From NCBI GenBank assembly GCA_009780035.1, contig WRAU01000007.1, forward strand, positions 20,345-84,344: a DNA stretch of 64,000 nt. Reading direction: 5' to 3'. Within the stretch, counting starts at the first letter, position 1. Every line of letters begins with the position of its first letter. Below the pieces are notes generated by a model. That model ran no database searches, had not been told where the DNA came from, and saw only the letters and a program-made list of their open reading frames with translations. Made by a program: the position numbers and the translations under genes. This DNA is from Alphaproteobacteria bacterium (GTDB lineage Bacteria; Pseudomonadota; Alphaproteobacteria; WRAU01; Hepatincolaceae). Below, one piece after another: positions 1 to 10,280 of the stretch.

Positions 1-1407
1 ACTGCTTTAGGTCGCCAACCACCACAATGTTTTTGGCACAATACATTGCTAGGCTGCCGGTGGCAATATCTACCTGCGAGGCTTCATCAATAATTACATA
101 ATCATACAGTGTATTTTTAGATAAGCTGCTGATAAGCGAATAGGTGGTGGATAAAATTACAGGGTAATATTTTAAGAATTTATAAGAATTTTTCCATAAA
201 TCTTCACTTGTAAAGCTAGTTTTAGTTAAATTTTTATATTTTTGCGATAAATTATTATGGAATAATTTTAAAGATAAACTTGAGGATTCCTTCATTTTAG
301 CATTAAAATTAAAATCCTCAAGCTCGTTTTCTGTTGCTTGCAATAGTTTACTTAGCTCATTAATTTTTGTGATGTAGTAGCTTTTTGGCAGAGTTTAATC
401 ATAATTTCTGGAGCAAGTTTATAAAATTCTTTAGTTTTAACTCCAAAGCGAAAGTAGTTAATCATTCTTGTAAAAAAATTTGGTTTTTTGTTATTACGAA
501 GATATTTTTCGCATAAAAACCATAATTCCATAGATTTACTAGAGTTTATAGGCTTTAAGCATACAGATACAAAATTATCACTATATTGGCAGTATTCATT
601 AAAATGCTGATATTCTAAATTAACTCCCGCTATTTCTTGCTTTAAGCTAGATAATTCATTTTTTTTAGCAAGCATAATTTCTAATTGCTGAGAAAGGCTA
701 ATTAAAGATTGCTTGGTTTTAATTTCTTCTAAGGGATTAATCTCCCAAGCCAACAAATTAGGCAAAGGCTTTTGTTCTTCTATAAATTTTTGCTTGTTCT
801 CGCTACTGCCAAGGTTAGCAGAAATAAAATCTACATGATATTTTTTTAATTTTTCAAACACATTCATAGTGGCAGAATTGTTGTTAGAAACTACAGCAAC
901 AGTTTTGCCCTGCATTACTAAGTTGGCGATAATATTTAAAATTGTTTGAGTTTTGCCGGTGCCAGGAGGACCTTCAATAATGCTGAAAGGGTTAGTCAGA
1001 GCGTTATCAATCGCTTTTTTCTGCGATAAATTAAAACCAAAGGGATAAATTGTAAAAGATGGGGGGTATGGCTTATTTTCAGGAAACCTTCCACTTAAAA
1101 AAGCAGCAAGAATAGTGTTTTTATTAATAAAATCAATTTTTTCATAATGATTTTGTAGAATGTTTTGGTCGCCATTTTTAATGCCAATTTCGTATGCGAT
1201 ACTTTTAAGATAGTTAAAGCAATTGCTGGAAGTACTTTCATTTAAAATAGAATGAATAATTTCAACATTGCCGGCATTGTATGAAAAAGTTCTACCATCA
1301 TTAAAGGTAATGCTGACTTTGTTGTCTTTTAAGTGGTAAGACTTAATATCGGCAGTCCTATCCTTGCCTTTAATGATGATTTTACTTTTTTGTTGGTATT
1401 CATTCAT
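1..1407 (-). pseudogene. SF1 (UPF1/DNA2-like) helicase, frameshifted and cut by the window edge
   Basis: A superfamily 1 helicase of the AAA_11/AAA_12 kind, probably acting on DNA or RNA. The first part (355 codons from an upstream TTG; I prefer the ATG at 1407, which has a GAGG six bases before it) carries a Walker A motif GPPGTGKT after 'IIEG'. It stops at TAA 352-354. The reading continues without stops in the -1 frame from about 363 to the window edge and encodes the next helicase motifs, 'DEASQVD' (motif II) and 'VVGDLKQ' (motif III). The break sits in a run of five A on the coding strand (T at 364-368). One more A would restore a single frame (CAA AAA ATT AAT GAG). The C-terminal helicase half lies beyond position 1. 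Either a real inactivating frameshift or a homopolymer sequencing error. Confidence 0.8.
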
Positions 1408-1478
1408 CTTTTGCCTCAATTACTACTATAAATTAGCATAAGCAAGGCAAAAAGTCTATTATAAGAGCTAAGCTACAG

Positions 1479-1892
1479 TTAAGCCCAAATTGGCTGCCAT
1501 ACTACGCCGAATTTGTCAACTATCCATGCACATTTGCGGATATGACCTACGCATTCTGGTCCCATCATCACGACGCCGCCTTCAGCAAGAGCTTTAAATA
1601 TGGCGTCAAATTCAGCCTCGTCTTTGCAGTCTATACATAAAGAATTTGCCCAGTTAAATTCAGGGCAGGCATGAGCTTCAGTCATATCTAAAAACATAAT
1701 ATGTTCTTCGCCTATGCTAAGCTGACCGAACATTACTCTTTTTTTATCACCCTCAGTAGCAGCCATTGGGTGATCGCCATACGGCTCGCATTTGGTAATT
1801 TTAGTGTTAGGAATAATTCCAGCGTAAAATTTCATAGCCTCTTCAGCACGACCATTGAAAGTTAGGAAAGGCGTAATTTTTTGTTTTTGCAT
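1479..1892 (-). CDS. VOC-family (PhnB / 3-demethylubiquinone methyltransferase-like fold) protein
   Basis: A 137-residue single-domain protein of the vicinal oxygen chelate superfamily, PhnB-like subgroup. The start 'ITPFLTFNGRAEEAMKFY' and the end 'DKFGVVWQP' are hallmark segments of this subgroup (pfam 3-dmu-9_3-mt). Despite the historic domain name these are not methyltransferases; the function of most members is unknown and no substrate can be assigned here. It starts at an ATG and stands alone between the helicase remnant, on the same strand, and a divergent P-type ATPase. Confidence 0.85.
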   Translation of the reverse strand: MQKQKITPFLTFNGRAEEAMKFYAGIIPNTKITKCEPYGDHPMAATEGDKKRVMFGQLSIGEEHIMFLDMTEAHACPEFNWANSLCIDCKDEAEFDAIFKALAEGGVVMMGPECVGHIRKCAWIVDKFGVVWQPIWA

Positions 1893-2008
1893 CAGTTTTC
1901 TCTAGTTTTCTATATTAATATAAAAGTATGAAAGCATATATAATTATAAAGAATATATATTTTTTTACAAGGTAATAAAACCCATGGTAATACTACCTAA
2001 AATTATTT

Positions 2009-2038
2009 TTGTAAATGCGTTAATTAATGTGTTATAAT
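2009..2038 (+). promoter_or_regulatory. Putative sigma-70 promoter for the P2-type ATPase
   Basis: TTGTAA (2009-2014), an 18-base spacer and a consensus TATAAT (2033-2038), lying 70 bases before the ATG at 2108. A Shine-Dalgarno AAGGA is at 2092-2096. Read by eye only. Confidence 0.5.
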
Positions 2039-2107
2039 TTTATTTAAAGCTGTTTGATTCTATAGTCCATGTATTTATAATAAAAAATAATAAGGAAATA
2101 ATTCACC

Positions 2108-4717
2108 ATGAATTGGCATGAGAAAAGTAAAGAAGATGTTCTTAAGGAGTTAGATTCTAATATTGATAACGGGTTATCCTTAGCTAGTGTTGAAAAATTA
2201 CAGCAGAAGCATGGGAAAAACGAGTTTGCAGAACCTCCGGCAGAGAGTATTTTTTCTATGATAGTGCGGCACATGAAAGACCTTGCCACTATAATATTAT
2301 GTATAGCTGCTTTTATATCATTGTTGATGGTAATCTTTCAAGGCGATGATATTTATAAATTTATTGCAATTACTGGAATAATTATTTTAAATCTCACCCT
2401 AGCTATCACTCAAGAAAGGGGAGCTGAAAGGTCGCTCGCTGCACTTAAAAAACTTAGCAGTCCTACCAATATTGTTTTGCGTGAGGGCAAACGGCAAGAA
2501 ATTCCCTCTACTGAATTAGTAGTAGGAGATATTATATTCTTGAAGACTGGCGATATGATATCAGCAGACGCAAGATTGCTGGAAAGCACTAATCTTATGG
2601 TAGACGAAGCAGCCCTTACCGGCGAGAGCGTTTCTTCAGAAAAAGACTCTAATCTTATATTGCCTGAACAAACAGTCGTAGGCGATCAAAAAAACATGGT
2701 ATTTGCTGGTTGCCTTGTGGTGGCTGGGCATGCTAAAGCGATTGTTGTTGCTACAGCCATGAAAACTCAAGTGGGTATTATTGCCGGCTATTTAAACAGC
2801 ACAGTAAAACTACAAACTCCACTGCAAATAAGAATTAATAAATTAGGTAAAATTATAAGTATTGTAGCAATTCTTTCTGCTATCTTGTTGTTAATATCTG
2901 GTTTGCTTAGAGGTTGGGATCTTTTAGAACTAGCTTTGCTGGCAATTGCCCTATGTGTGGCAGCTGTGCCAGAAACTTTGCCTTTAATTGTAACCCTAAC
3001 CTTAGCCCATGGCGTAAAGGAAATGGTTAAAAAGCATGCCCTTATAAGAAAATTGCAAGCAGTAGAAACATTAGGCAGCACCTCAATAATTTGTTCCGAT
3101 AAAACTGGCACGCTTACCCAAAATCGTATGGCGGTTAAAAAATTATGGGCTGGTGATGGCGATCCTTTTAGCGATGAAGATAATTTTTCGGCAGCCCAAT
3201 TAGACCTATTAAGTAAGTTTGCTTTTGCCACAAATGCGACGATGGAAACTAACTCCAATGGTGAAGTTGTGGTAATCGGCTCGCCTACGGAATCGGCAAT
3301 TATGAATTTATTAATTGCTAAGGGAATTGATAAAAAAGCAGCAGAAAAAAACTTTCCAAGGGTTGAAGAAATTCCATTTTCTTCAGAACGCAAAATGGCA
3401 ACTTTTATCCAGAAAGACCCTGAAGGCGGCTATAGAGTATTAACTCTTGGGGCTTATGATAGAGTTCCGTTTAAAAATACCTCTGTTGAGCGGGATAAAA
3501 TGCACGATAATTTTGCTGAAAATGCTTTGCGGATATTAGCTCTTGGCAGCAAGCATATAGCTGAAATTCCAACTAATTTAAGCGATGTAGAGCGTGAGCT
3601 AGAATTTGAAGGCATACTTGGAATTATAGATCCGCCGCGTCCAGAGGCTATAACCAGCGTGGCAATTGCTAAAGCGGCAGGCGTGCGGACAGTAATGATC
3701 ACGGGAGACCATGCCATTACTGCCAAAGCCATTGCTAAGCAAGTCGGCATATTAAATGATGGCGACAAGGTTATAACAGGAGTAGAGTTAGCTCAAAAAA
3801 GCCAAGAAGAACTTGAGGCAGCGGTTAAAGACTATTCTGTTTATGCTAGGGTTTCTCCGGAGGATAAAATCCGTATAGTTAAGGCTTGGCAATCGCATAA
3901 TGAAGTTGTGGCTATGACCGGTGATGGTGTTAATGATGCTCCTGCATTAAAAAGAGCTGATGTTGGTGTGGCAATGGGTATAACAGGCACAGAAGTTTCT
4001 AAAAGTGCATCTGATATGGTTTTAACCGATGATAATTTTGCTTCAATTGTTGACGCTATTAAATACGGGCGGAATGTTTTTGCCAATATCCAGAAAACTG
4101 TCTATTTTCTTTTAACCTGTAATTTCTCTGAAATTATCTTAATATTAGGTGCAGGCATGATGGGTTGGGGCATTCCTTTAACGCCTATTATGATATTATT
4201 TATTAATGTGCTAGCCGATGGTGTGCCGGGCATGGCTTTGGCTCTTGAAAAACCAGCCCCAGAAATAATGCAGCGGAAGCCTGTGGGCAGAAAAGAAAGT
4301 ATATTCAATGGCTATAAATTTGTAATAACTATGCAAACTATGGCATTCGTAGCAGTTGGCTGGGTTGCTTATTATATTGGAAAATTTATTCCATTAGACA
4401 ACTATATTATGCCATCGCACGAATTAGGGCAAACTTTGGCATTTATTGTAATAGGCTGGACTTCTATTTTTCATATATTTACTGTCCGCAGCCGCTACTC
4501 TATTATTAAAAGCAATATAGGAGATAATCCATTATTAGCGTATCTTGCTTTATTGATGACCATGTCTTTTATACCAATTGCTTTAATACCGCAGGTGGGT
4601 GCAATATTTGATGTGGTTCCAATAAATACTAATCATTGGCTGGTGATAGCAGGGCTTTCAATTATTCCTACCATAATAGCTGAAATTCATAAGTTTATTA
4701 CAAAGGAAAGAGTGTAA
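2108..4717 (+). CDS. P2-type (Ca2+-ATPase-like) cation-transporting ATPase
   Basis: An 869-residue inner-membrane pump. Cytoplasmic motifs in order: actuator loop TGES (171-174), membrane-4 motif 'VPETLP' (about 287-292), phosphorylation site DKTGTLTQ with Asp331, and hinge 'TGDGVNDAPALK'. Later helices carry 'NVLADGVPGMALALEKP', which matches the M6 ion-site region (N..xxD) of SERCA/PMR1-type pumps. The N-terminal cation-ATPase domain and six C-terminal helices are present, so length and layout fit bacterial P2A/P2B calcium pumps. M4 has PETLP rather than the common PEGLP, so ion specificity is less certain. Transcribed alone from the promoter at 2009-2038. Confidence 0.9.
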   Translation: MNWHEKSKEDVLKELDSNIDNGLSLASVEKLQQKHGKNEFAEPPAESIFSMIVRHMKDLATIILCIAAFISLLMVIFQGDDIYKFIAITGIIILNLTLAITQERGAERSLAALKKLSSPTNIVLREGKRQEIPSTELVVGDIIFLKTGDMISADARLLESTNLMVDEAALTGESVSSEKDSNLILPEQTVVGDQKNMVFAGCLVVAGHAKAIVVATAMKTQVGIIAGYLNSTVKLQTPLQIRINKLGKIISIVAILSAILLLISGLLRGWDLLELALLAIALCVAAVPETLPLIVTLTLAHGVKEMVKKHALIRKLQAVETLGSTSIICSDKTGTLTQNRMAVKKLWAGDGDPFSDEDNFSAAQLDLLSKFAFATNATMETNSNGEVVVIGSPTESAIMNLLIAKGIDKKAAEKNFPRVEEIPFSSERKMATFIQKDPEGGYRVLTLGAYDRVPFKNTSVERDKMHDNFAENALRILALGSKHIAEIPTNLSDVERELEFEGILGIIDPPRPEAITSVAIAKAAGVRTVMITGDHAITAKAIAKQVGILNDGDKVITGVELAQKSQEELEAAVKDYSVYARVSPEDKIRIVKAWQSHNEVVAMTGDGVNDAPALKRADVGVAMGITGTEVSKSASDMVLTDDNFASIVDAIKYGRNVFANIQKTVYFLLTCNFSEIILILGAGMMGWGIPLTPIMILFINVLADGVPGMALALEKPAPEIMQRKPVGRKESIFNGYKFVITMQTMAFVAVGWVAYYIGKFIPLDNYIMPSHELGQTLAFIVIGWTSIFHIFTVRSRYSIIKSNIGDNPLLAYLALLMTMSFIPIALIPQVGAIFDVVPINTNHWLVIAGLSIIPTIIAEIHKFITKERV

Positions 4718-4813
4718 AATCATCATGCAATAACAGTTGTCATGATCTCTGCAATTTTATTACAAACTAATTTCAAATAAATTTTTTAAGCAATTAAATA
4801 GTTTAGATATTAC

Positions 4814-4841
4814 AACCCTTTATTAATATTAATAAAGGGTT
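4814..4841. repeat. Perfect 28-bp palindrome downstream of the P2-ATPase
   Basis: AACCCTTTATTAAT and its exact reverse complement abut with no loop. It lies about 100 bases after the ATPase stop and directly before the hairpin/promoter of the next gene. Possible weak terminator or protein-binding site; there is no following T-run on the plus strand. Confidence 0.6.
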
Positions 4842-4861
4842 AAAAGTCTTGACAGACTTTT
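4842..4861 (+). terminator. Small hairpin AAAAGTCT-TGAC-AGACTTTT
   Basis: Eight-base perfect stem (4842-4849 / 4854-4861) with a TGAC loop. The right arm ends in four T, so it may act as a weak intrinsic terminator for the upstream ATPase. The -35 box TTGACA of the autotransporter promoter occupies its loop region. Confidence 0.4.
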
Positions 4862-4876
4862 AACAATACTTATACT
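4849..4876 (+). promoter_or_regulatory. Strong sigma-70 promoter of the first autotransporter
   Basis: Consensus -35 TTGACA (4849-4854), 16-base spacer, -10 TATACT (4871-4876). Followed by a Shine-Dalgarno AAAGGA at 4895-4900, eight bases before the TTG start codon at 4909. Confidence 0.7.
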
Positions 4877-4908
4877 TGTATAGTATTATTTGTTAAAGGA
4901 ATAAAATA

Positions 4909-7224
4909 TTGAATAAAATAATTTTGAGAATAATTTTAATTGCGTTGTTCTCACTGCCAGCTGCAGCAGGTCAGGTTGTTAATATTACTCAAAACCCAAC
5001 TGGTGATGTATACGGCAATGCTAGTGATGTTAATAATCCTTATGACAGGTTAGGAGACCCCAACAATAATACGCTTAACCTAAATACAGATAATTTACTT
5101 TTTTATAAAATTGTTTTTTATGGAGCTAGCAGTAGTTCTGCTACAGGGAATCTTAGCGGAAATACGATAAATATTACAGGAACAGGATTTCAAATATATG
5201 TCCTAATGGGTGCTTTTGCATCAACCTCTGGAAATATGAGCAATAATACAGTATTTATAAGCGAATCTACTAATAGTTTTTATGGTATTATTACTGGTGC
5301 ATTAAACAATGGAGATGGGCGGGTAAATAATAACAAAGTTGATATTCGTTCGGGGATTATTTCTGTTGTAAGCGGTGGTTTAGGAAGTAAGGGTGTTGTA
5401 GATTCTAATTCTGTTTATTTAAGCAATGTGGCTGGAAGCAGCGGATTTGCCATATCTGGCGGAGGCGGAGGCGGTAAAGTATTAAACAATATTGTAGAAA
5501 TAAAAAATTCATCTTTTATGGGGCTTGAGGGCGATTTATCAATAAGCGGAGGGTATGATCTTTTCAAGACATATGATTGTTCTGCAAACTGTGAAATTTC
5601 TGGTAATAGTGTATCTTTAGAGAACACAATAGTTAATGAGGGTTATATCTATGGCGGCGGTAATAGATATGATAGTGATAGTAAGTATTTAATTAAAAAC
5701 AACACAGTAAATATCAATGGCGGTTCAATTGGCGGTGAGATATATGGCGGATATGTAGGCAGCGGCGGCGGTGATGTTATTAATAATACAATTAATATTT
5801 ATAACAATCCAGATTTATCAAGAGTCTACTTGTATGGAGGATATTCTAGCAACGGTGTAGTTTCTGGAAATACACTAAATTTATACACCAACACGAAAGT
5901 TTACTTAGTATCAGGCTTTCAAAATTACAACTTTTACACAGATGGCAAAAACTTAGAAATACCAATGCTAAAAACTACAGGGTTAACTCTTATAAATATG
6001 AATAACACTGTAGTAGGACTATATTTAAAAGATGGCTCGCAAGCCTTAAAAGGTGGAGATACAATATATTTGGTATCAAACATAACTGGCAACAATATCA
6101 GCCAAGCCAGTGGAATAATTCGTAGTGGAGCAACTATGCTTTATGATTGGGATTTGTTGGTAGATGGCAGAAATTTATATGCAAAAATAAAAGGAGATGT
6201 TGATACGGGAAAGCCTGCCCCATGTATAGGAGAAGACTGTGGCAGCGGAGGCGGTAATAACGGAGGAGACAACGATGGAGCAGGTCGTTTAAACCCCGAA
6301 ACTAAGTCTTTAGCTGAGGGATATTTATCTGGTATGTCGTTGCTAATAACTGGAGGCGATTTAGCAAATGAGGGCAGCAGTATATTAGATTCTACTTTGC
6401 AAAACGATGGTGATGGAATGTTTTCTAGCATTAGCGCTAATTCTATAAAGCTAAACAGCGGATCTTATGTTGATACTAAAAGCGGCTCTCTCATAGTAGG
6501 TTTCGGCAGTAAAGTTGATAATATTTTGTTAGGATATTTTTTAGAAGCTGGCGGCGGTAAGTATAACACCTACAATGAGTTTACTGATATAGATTCTGTT
6601 GTAAAAGGTGAGGGCAGCAATACTTATGCCGGAGGCGGACTGCTAGGCAGGCTGTCTTTTGATTCTATTTATTTTGACGCTTTAATTCGCGGCGGGTATA
6701 TATCTACAGATTATAAAGCAGACTACTCCCCTGATGCTAACTACAATATTGGAGAGCTGTATTACGGTGGGCAGTTTGGAGTTGGACTAATTCAGCGTAT
6801 GGATTCTTTCTCTCTCAATGAATATATTAAATATTTGGCAGCAATGCGGCAAGGGAATACAATAAAGCTAGATTCTGGGGAAGAAATTCAATTTGCCAAT
6901 GTAATGTCTTCCCGTGCAGTAGCTGGAGTGAGGGCTAAATACACGGCAGTATATGTTGGCTATGCTTATGAGCAAGAACTAGCAGGTGAAGCGAAATCTA
7001 CAACATCTAAGCAAACAATTGACGCTCCAACCATTAAAGGTGGAACTAGCGTGATTGAGGCTGGCTACGACCAAACTTTCTCCCATAAGTCAATACAGTA
7101 TGGTTATGGGCGTAATACCCGTTATAGCCCTGCCTCTAGCTTAAATATCGGCTTTGGCGGTAAATATTACATAGGTCAAAGAGAAGGCTTCTCCGTAAAT
7201 GCTAAACTTGGTTATATGTTTTAG
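4909..7224 (+). CDS. Autotransporter (type Va) with Gly/Asn-rich beta-helix passenger, paralogue A
   Basis: A 771-residue secreted/outer-membrane protein starting at TTG, supported by the AAAGGA eight bases upstream. Residues 1-21 form a Sec signal peptide ending in 'AAAG'. The passenger (about 22-460) repeats short rungs such as 'NNTVNI', 'NNKVDI', 'NNTINI' separated by Gly-rich turns ('YGG'), as in beta-helical adhesins. After a Gly/Asn/Asp linker holding two Cys (CIGEDC), residues about 490-771 form a beta-barrel translocator ending in 'AKLGYMF' with the usual C-terminal Phe. The barrel and late passenger align closely with the protein at 22405-25188, so the two are paralogues. The passenger ligand is unknown. 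Confidence 0.85.
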   Translation: MNKIILRIILIALFSLPAAAGQVVNITQNPTGDVYGNASDVNNPYDRLGDPNNNTLNLNTDNLLFYKIVFYGASSSSATGNLSGNTINITGTGFQIYVLMGAFASTSGNMSNNTVFISESTNSFYGIITGALNNGDGRVNNNKVDIRSGIISVVSGGLGSKGVVDSNSVYLSNVAGSSGFAISGGGGGGKVLNNIVEIKNSSFMGLEGDLSISGGYDLFKTYDCSANCEISGNSVSLENTIVNEGYIYGGGNRYDSDSKYLIKNNTVNINGGSIGGEIYGGYVGSGGGDVINNTINIYNNPDLSRVYLYGGYSSNGVVSGNTLNLYTNTKVYLVSGFQNYNFYTDGKNLEIPMLKTTGLTLINMNNTVVGLYLKDGSQALKGGDTIYLVSNITGNNISQASGIIRSGATMLYDWDLLVDGRNLYAKIKGDVDTGKPAPCIGEDCGSGGGNNGGDNDGAGRLNPETKSLAEGYLSGMSLLITGGDLANEGSSILDSTLQNDGDGMFSSISANSIKLNSGSYVDTKSGSLIVGFGSKVDNILLGYFLEAGGGKYNTYNEFTDIDSVVKGEGSNTYAGGGLLGRLSFDSIYFDALIRGGYISTDYKADYSPDANYNIGELYYGGQFGVGLIQRMDSFSLNEYIKYLAAMRQGNTIKLDSGEEIQFANVMSSRAVAGVRAKYTAVYVGYAYEQELAGEAKSTTSKQTIDAPTIKGGTSVIEAGYDQTFSHKSIQYGYGRNTRYSPASSLNIGFGGKYYIGQREGFSVNAKLGYMF

Positions 7225-7243
7225 ATAAACACCTAGTTGCAAC

Positions 7244-7273
7244 AAAAAGGCTAACCTTTATGTTAGACTTTTT
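7244..7273. terminator. Intrinsic terminator between the convergent autotransporter and mgtA genes
   Basis: AAAAAGGCTAAC / GTTAGACTTTTT stem with one mismatch, a six-base loop, and a T-run on the plus strand (A-run at the other side). It can serve both converging genes. Confidence 0.7.
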
Positions 7274-7313
7274 TTATTGCCATAGTGGAGCAAAAGAATA
7301 TGATGACTATATA

Positions 7314-10025
7314 CTACAATAATTCGCCATATCTTTTTATAAACACCTTTTTTAATACGGTGACCAGCACCATATACAGCATAATTGTTAATAGCAAAAA
7401 CGGAAAGAATATAAACGGTAGTTGCTCCATTTGAAATTTTGCACCCAACGGAGTATAAACAAGAATTGTTCCCATCAGCATTCCTAAGCTGGTAAAGGTA
7501 GTAAGAATAAACGAAGAATTGCTTTGCAACAATGGTATTTTAGGTGTGCGTATCATATGAATTACTAGCGTTTGCGTCCATAAAGATTCTACAAACCAGC
7601 CGGCATGGAATAAGGCTATGAATAAACCCTGCTGCGAGGCGTTCAGCTCGTTAAAATTACCGCCCACAATGAGGGGACATATATAGAAAAACAGCAATGC
7701 AAATGTGGTTATATCAAACACCGAAGATGTAGGACCTATCCAAACCATAAATTTACTTATGGACATGGCATTCCACGACTTTGGTTTTTTTAAGAAGTCT
7801 TCATCCACATTATCCCACGGAATTGCCGTGCAAGAAATATCATATATTAAATTAAGCATTAATATTTGCAAGGGCAGCATTGGCAGAAAAGGCAGAAAAA
7901 TGCTAGCAACTACCACAGAAAACATATTGCCGAAGTTAGAGCTGGCGGTCATTTTAATATATTTAATTGTATTGGCATAGGTTTTTCGACCTTCAATTAT
8001 CCCTTCTTCCAGCACCATCAGGCTTTTTTCAAGCATAATAATATTTGCAGATTCCTTAGCAATATCTACCGCACTATCTACCGAAATACCTACATCGGCT
8101 TCTTTCATGGCCGCCGCATCGTTAATGCCGTCGCCCATAAAACCTACGGTATTACCGTTATTCCTTAATGCGGCTACAACACGCACCTTCTGCTGCGGTG
8201 AAAGTTTGGCAAAAACATTAGTTTTTTCAACTTTTTCTGCAAGTTCTTTATCCTGCATGTTTTCAATATCTTTACCCAGCAGGATATTATCTATTTTTAT
8301 GCCAACCTGTTTACAGATAGATTTTGTCACGGCATCATTATCGCCAGTGAGGATTTTTGTGGTAACGCCATATTCAGCTAGAATTTTTATGGCAGGGGCA
8401 GCGGTTTCTTTAGGAGGGTCTAAAAAGGCGAGAAGTCCTATTAGCACCATGTCAGATTCATCTTTTACCGAGAATGTGCCAGCCGAAGACGAGCTTATTT
8501 TTTGGGCTATGGCTAAAACCCGCATACCATCGTCATTGTAATCTTCCGCAATTTTCCTTACTTCGCTTCTTAAATCATCTGTAAGCGGTTCAGTTTTACC
8601 ATTATATTCAACATAAGAGCATACCGCAAACATTTCTTCCACTGCTCCCTTGGTGATTATCTCTTCTTGGTTAGAGCTATCTGCCACCACAACGCTCATA
8701 CGGCGGCGGTTAAAATCAAAAGGGATTTCATCTATTTTTGTATAGTTTTTCCATTGAACAACAGCCTCATTTTTTTCGGCATAGTTGATAATTGCTATAT
8801 CCATAAGGTTTTTTAACCCCGTTTGATGCCAGCTATTTAAAAAAGCATGACGCAGCACTCCCTCATCTTGATTACCGTGAACATCTAAACTATATATCAA
8901 AACCACTTTATCTTGTGTTAGTGTGCCGGTTTTATCGGTGCAAAGGACATTCATTGCCCCTAAGTTTTGTATGGAATTAAGACTTTTAACAATTACTTTT
9001 TTACGAGAAAGCATTACCGCACCTTTTGCAAGGTTGGTAGATACAATCATCGGTAGCATTTCCGGCGTTAAACCTACGGCAACGGATAGTGCAAACATAA
9101 AAGCCTCTAACCAATCGCCTTTTGTAAAGCCGTTTATGAACAGCACTGCCGGCACCATTACCAGCATAAACCTTATTAATACCCACGAAACTGAAGCCAC
9201 ACCTTTATCAAAGCTGGTGGCTTTTTTATTATCGCTGATTTGTTGGGCAATGGAGCCAAAAATAGTTCTATCACCAGATACAATAACCATAGCAATAGCA
9301 GATCCACTAACCACATTGCTGCCCATAAAAACAAGGTTATTTGCATCAAGAGGATTAGTTTGTGCCCCTTCCATAGCGGCACTAAATTTTTCCACAGGGG
9401 CACTTTCCCCCGTTAGGGACGACTGGCTAACAAATAGGTCTTTTGCTTGTAAAATACGGCAGTCAGCTGGTATCATGTCGCCGGAGGAAAGGTTAATGAT
9501 GTCTCCTACAACTAATTCAGTTATAGGTATTTCTTGAGATATATTTAGATTGTCTCTTTTTTCCTGTGTTTCTTGGTTAGTTTTTCTACGCACGGATATG
9601 GTTGTTTTAACCATATTTTTAAGTTTTTCTGCCGATTTATCGGAGCGATATTCTTGCACAAAACGCAATATGCCGCTAATAAATACCATTGTGGTTATTA
9701 TTAGGACAGCACTGTAGTCTTTTTCTCCAGGGTTAGCTAAAATTACATCGGTAAAAAGTGAGACTGTAGCTAAGATAAACAATATAATCGTAAATGGACT
9801 AATAAACGCTCCATACAATTGTTTAAATATGGATGCTCCTTTTTTATGGCTTATTTCATTTGAGCCATACTTTGCGCGCATACTAGCGATTATCTCGAGA
9901 GGTAGTCCCGCTAAACTATTTTGATATTCTTTAAATATTGACTCATTATTCATAGTGCAAGATTCAAGCAAACGCTTTTTTGATATGGAGTCAGATATGA
10001 TTTTGTTTTTATTTTCCTTCATCAT
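7314..10025 (-). CDS. mgtA: Mg2+-importing P-type (P3B) ATPase, MgtA/MgtB type
   Basis: A 903-residue inner-membrane ATPase. TGES lies at 205-208, the M4 motif 'TPEMLPMIV' at 320-328 and the phosphorylation site DKTGTLT at Asp364; '[14 protein letters not shown]' follows. PEMLP together with the N-terminal '[11 protein letters not shown]' and '[11 protein letters not shown]' segments is characteristic of MgtA/MgtB magnesium importers rather than calcium pumps. Length matches the family (about 900). No MgtA-type leader or riboswitch is evident: only about 75 bases separate the start from the tRNA-Ser gene upstream. The first ATG pair is taken; a second ATG at residue 25 ('MNNES') is also possible. 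Confidence 0.93.
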   Translation of the reverse strand: MMKENKNKIISDSISKKRLLESCTMNNESIFKEYQNSLAGLPLEIIASMRAKYGSNEISHKKGASIFKQLYGAFISPFTIILFILATVSLFTDVILANPGEKDYSAVLIITTMVFISGILRFVQEYRSDKSAEKLKNMVKTTISVRRKTNQETQEKRDNLNISQEIPITELVVGDIINLSSGDMIPADCRILQAKDLFVSQSSLTGESAPVEKFSAAMEGAQTNPLDANNLVFMGSNVVSGSAIAMVIVSGDRTIFGSIAQQISDNKKATSFDKGVASVSWVLIRFMLVMVPAVLFINGFTKGDWLEAFMFALSVAVGLTPEMLPMIVSTNLAKGAVMLSRKKVIVKSLNSIQNLGAMNVLCTDKTGTLTQDKVVLIYSLDVHGNQDEGVLRHAFLNSWHQTGLKNLMDIAIINYAEKNEAVVQWKNYTKIDEIPFDFNRRRMSVVVADSSNQEEIITKGAVEEMFAVCSYVEYNGKTEPLTDDLRSEVRKIAEDYNDDGMRVLAIAQKISSSSAGTFSVKDESDMVLIGLLAFLDPPKETAAPAIKILAEYGVTTKILTGDNDAVTKSICKQVGIKIDNILLGKDIENMQDKELAEKVEKTNVFAKLSPQQKVRVVAALRNNGNTVGFMGDGINDAAAMKEADVGISVDSAVDIAKESANIIMLEKSLMVLEEGIIEGRKTYANTIKYIKMTASSNFGNMFSVVVASIFLPFLPMLPLQILMLNLIYDISCTAIPWDNVDEDFLKKPKSWNAMSISKFMVWIGPTSSVFDITTFALLFFYICPLIVGGNFNELNASQQGLFIALFHAGWFVESLWTQTLVIHMIRTPKIPLLQSNSSFILTTFTSLGMLMGTILVYTPLGAKFQMEQLPFIFFPFLLLTIMLYMVLVTVLKKVFIKRYGELL

Positions 10026-10100
10026 TTTATACCGCTTTTTTATTGGATTATTTGGGATTTTTTAATATATTTTCTATTTTGTTACGGGGGAGGGTAATTT

Positions 10101-10189
10101 TGGCGGATCGGGGGGGATTCGAACCCCCGATAGGGTTTGCCTATACACGATTTCCAATCGTGCTCCTTAAGCCACTCGGACACCGATCC
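10101..10189 (-). tRNA. tRNA-Ser(GGA)
   Basis: On the minus strand the gene begins GGATCGG and ends CCGATCC-G-CCA, a perfect 7-bp acceptor stem with encoded CCA (10101-10103). The anticodon GGA is at 10155-10153 in an ACGATT-GGA-AATCGT stem-loop. A long variable arm and a TTCGAAT T-loop are present, as expected of a class II serine tRNA. Confidence 0.95.
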
Positions 10190-10280
10190 TAGAAAATAAA
10201 AGTTTAATCGTTTTTATTTGAATTGCCAAGTTTTTATTATCAGTAATGTCTTCCTTACTTTTATTTTTGCAGTCCGCAGC

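Noticed and set aside
358..372. Programmed -1 ribosomal frameshift in the helicase gene
   Set aside because: The site CAA AAA TTA lacks an X XXY YYZ heptamer in the right phase and no downstream pseudoknot was apparent; a one-base deletion or error is simpler.
3841..4086. Minus-strand frames inside the P2-type ATPase (also 2788-3393 and 3454-3768)
   Set aside because: Antisense shadows of a strongly conserved plus-strand pump; no ribosome sites or recognisable domains.
4102..4308. Apparent small membrane protein on the minus strand within the ATPase gene
   Set aside because: Shadow of transmembrane-helix codons; no independent support.
4909..7224. Short Asn/Gly rung repeats considered as a CRISPR or DNA tandem array
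   Set aside because: The repetition is at protein level with variable length and codons; there are no identical direct repeats with unique spacers. No CRISPR array was seen anywhere in the window.
10026..10100. Mg2+ riboswitch or leader peptide before mgtA
   Set aside because: Only about 75 bases lie between the tRNA gene and the start codon, with no stable alternating stems or Pro-rich leader frame.
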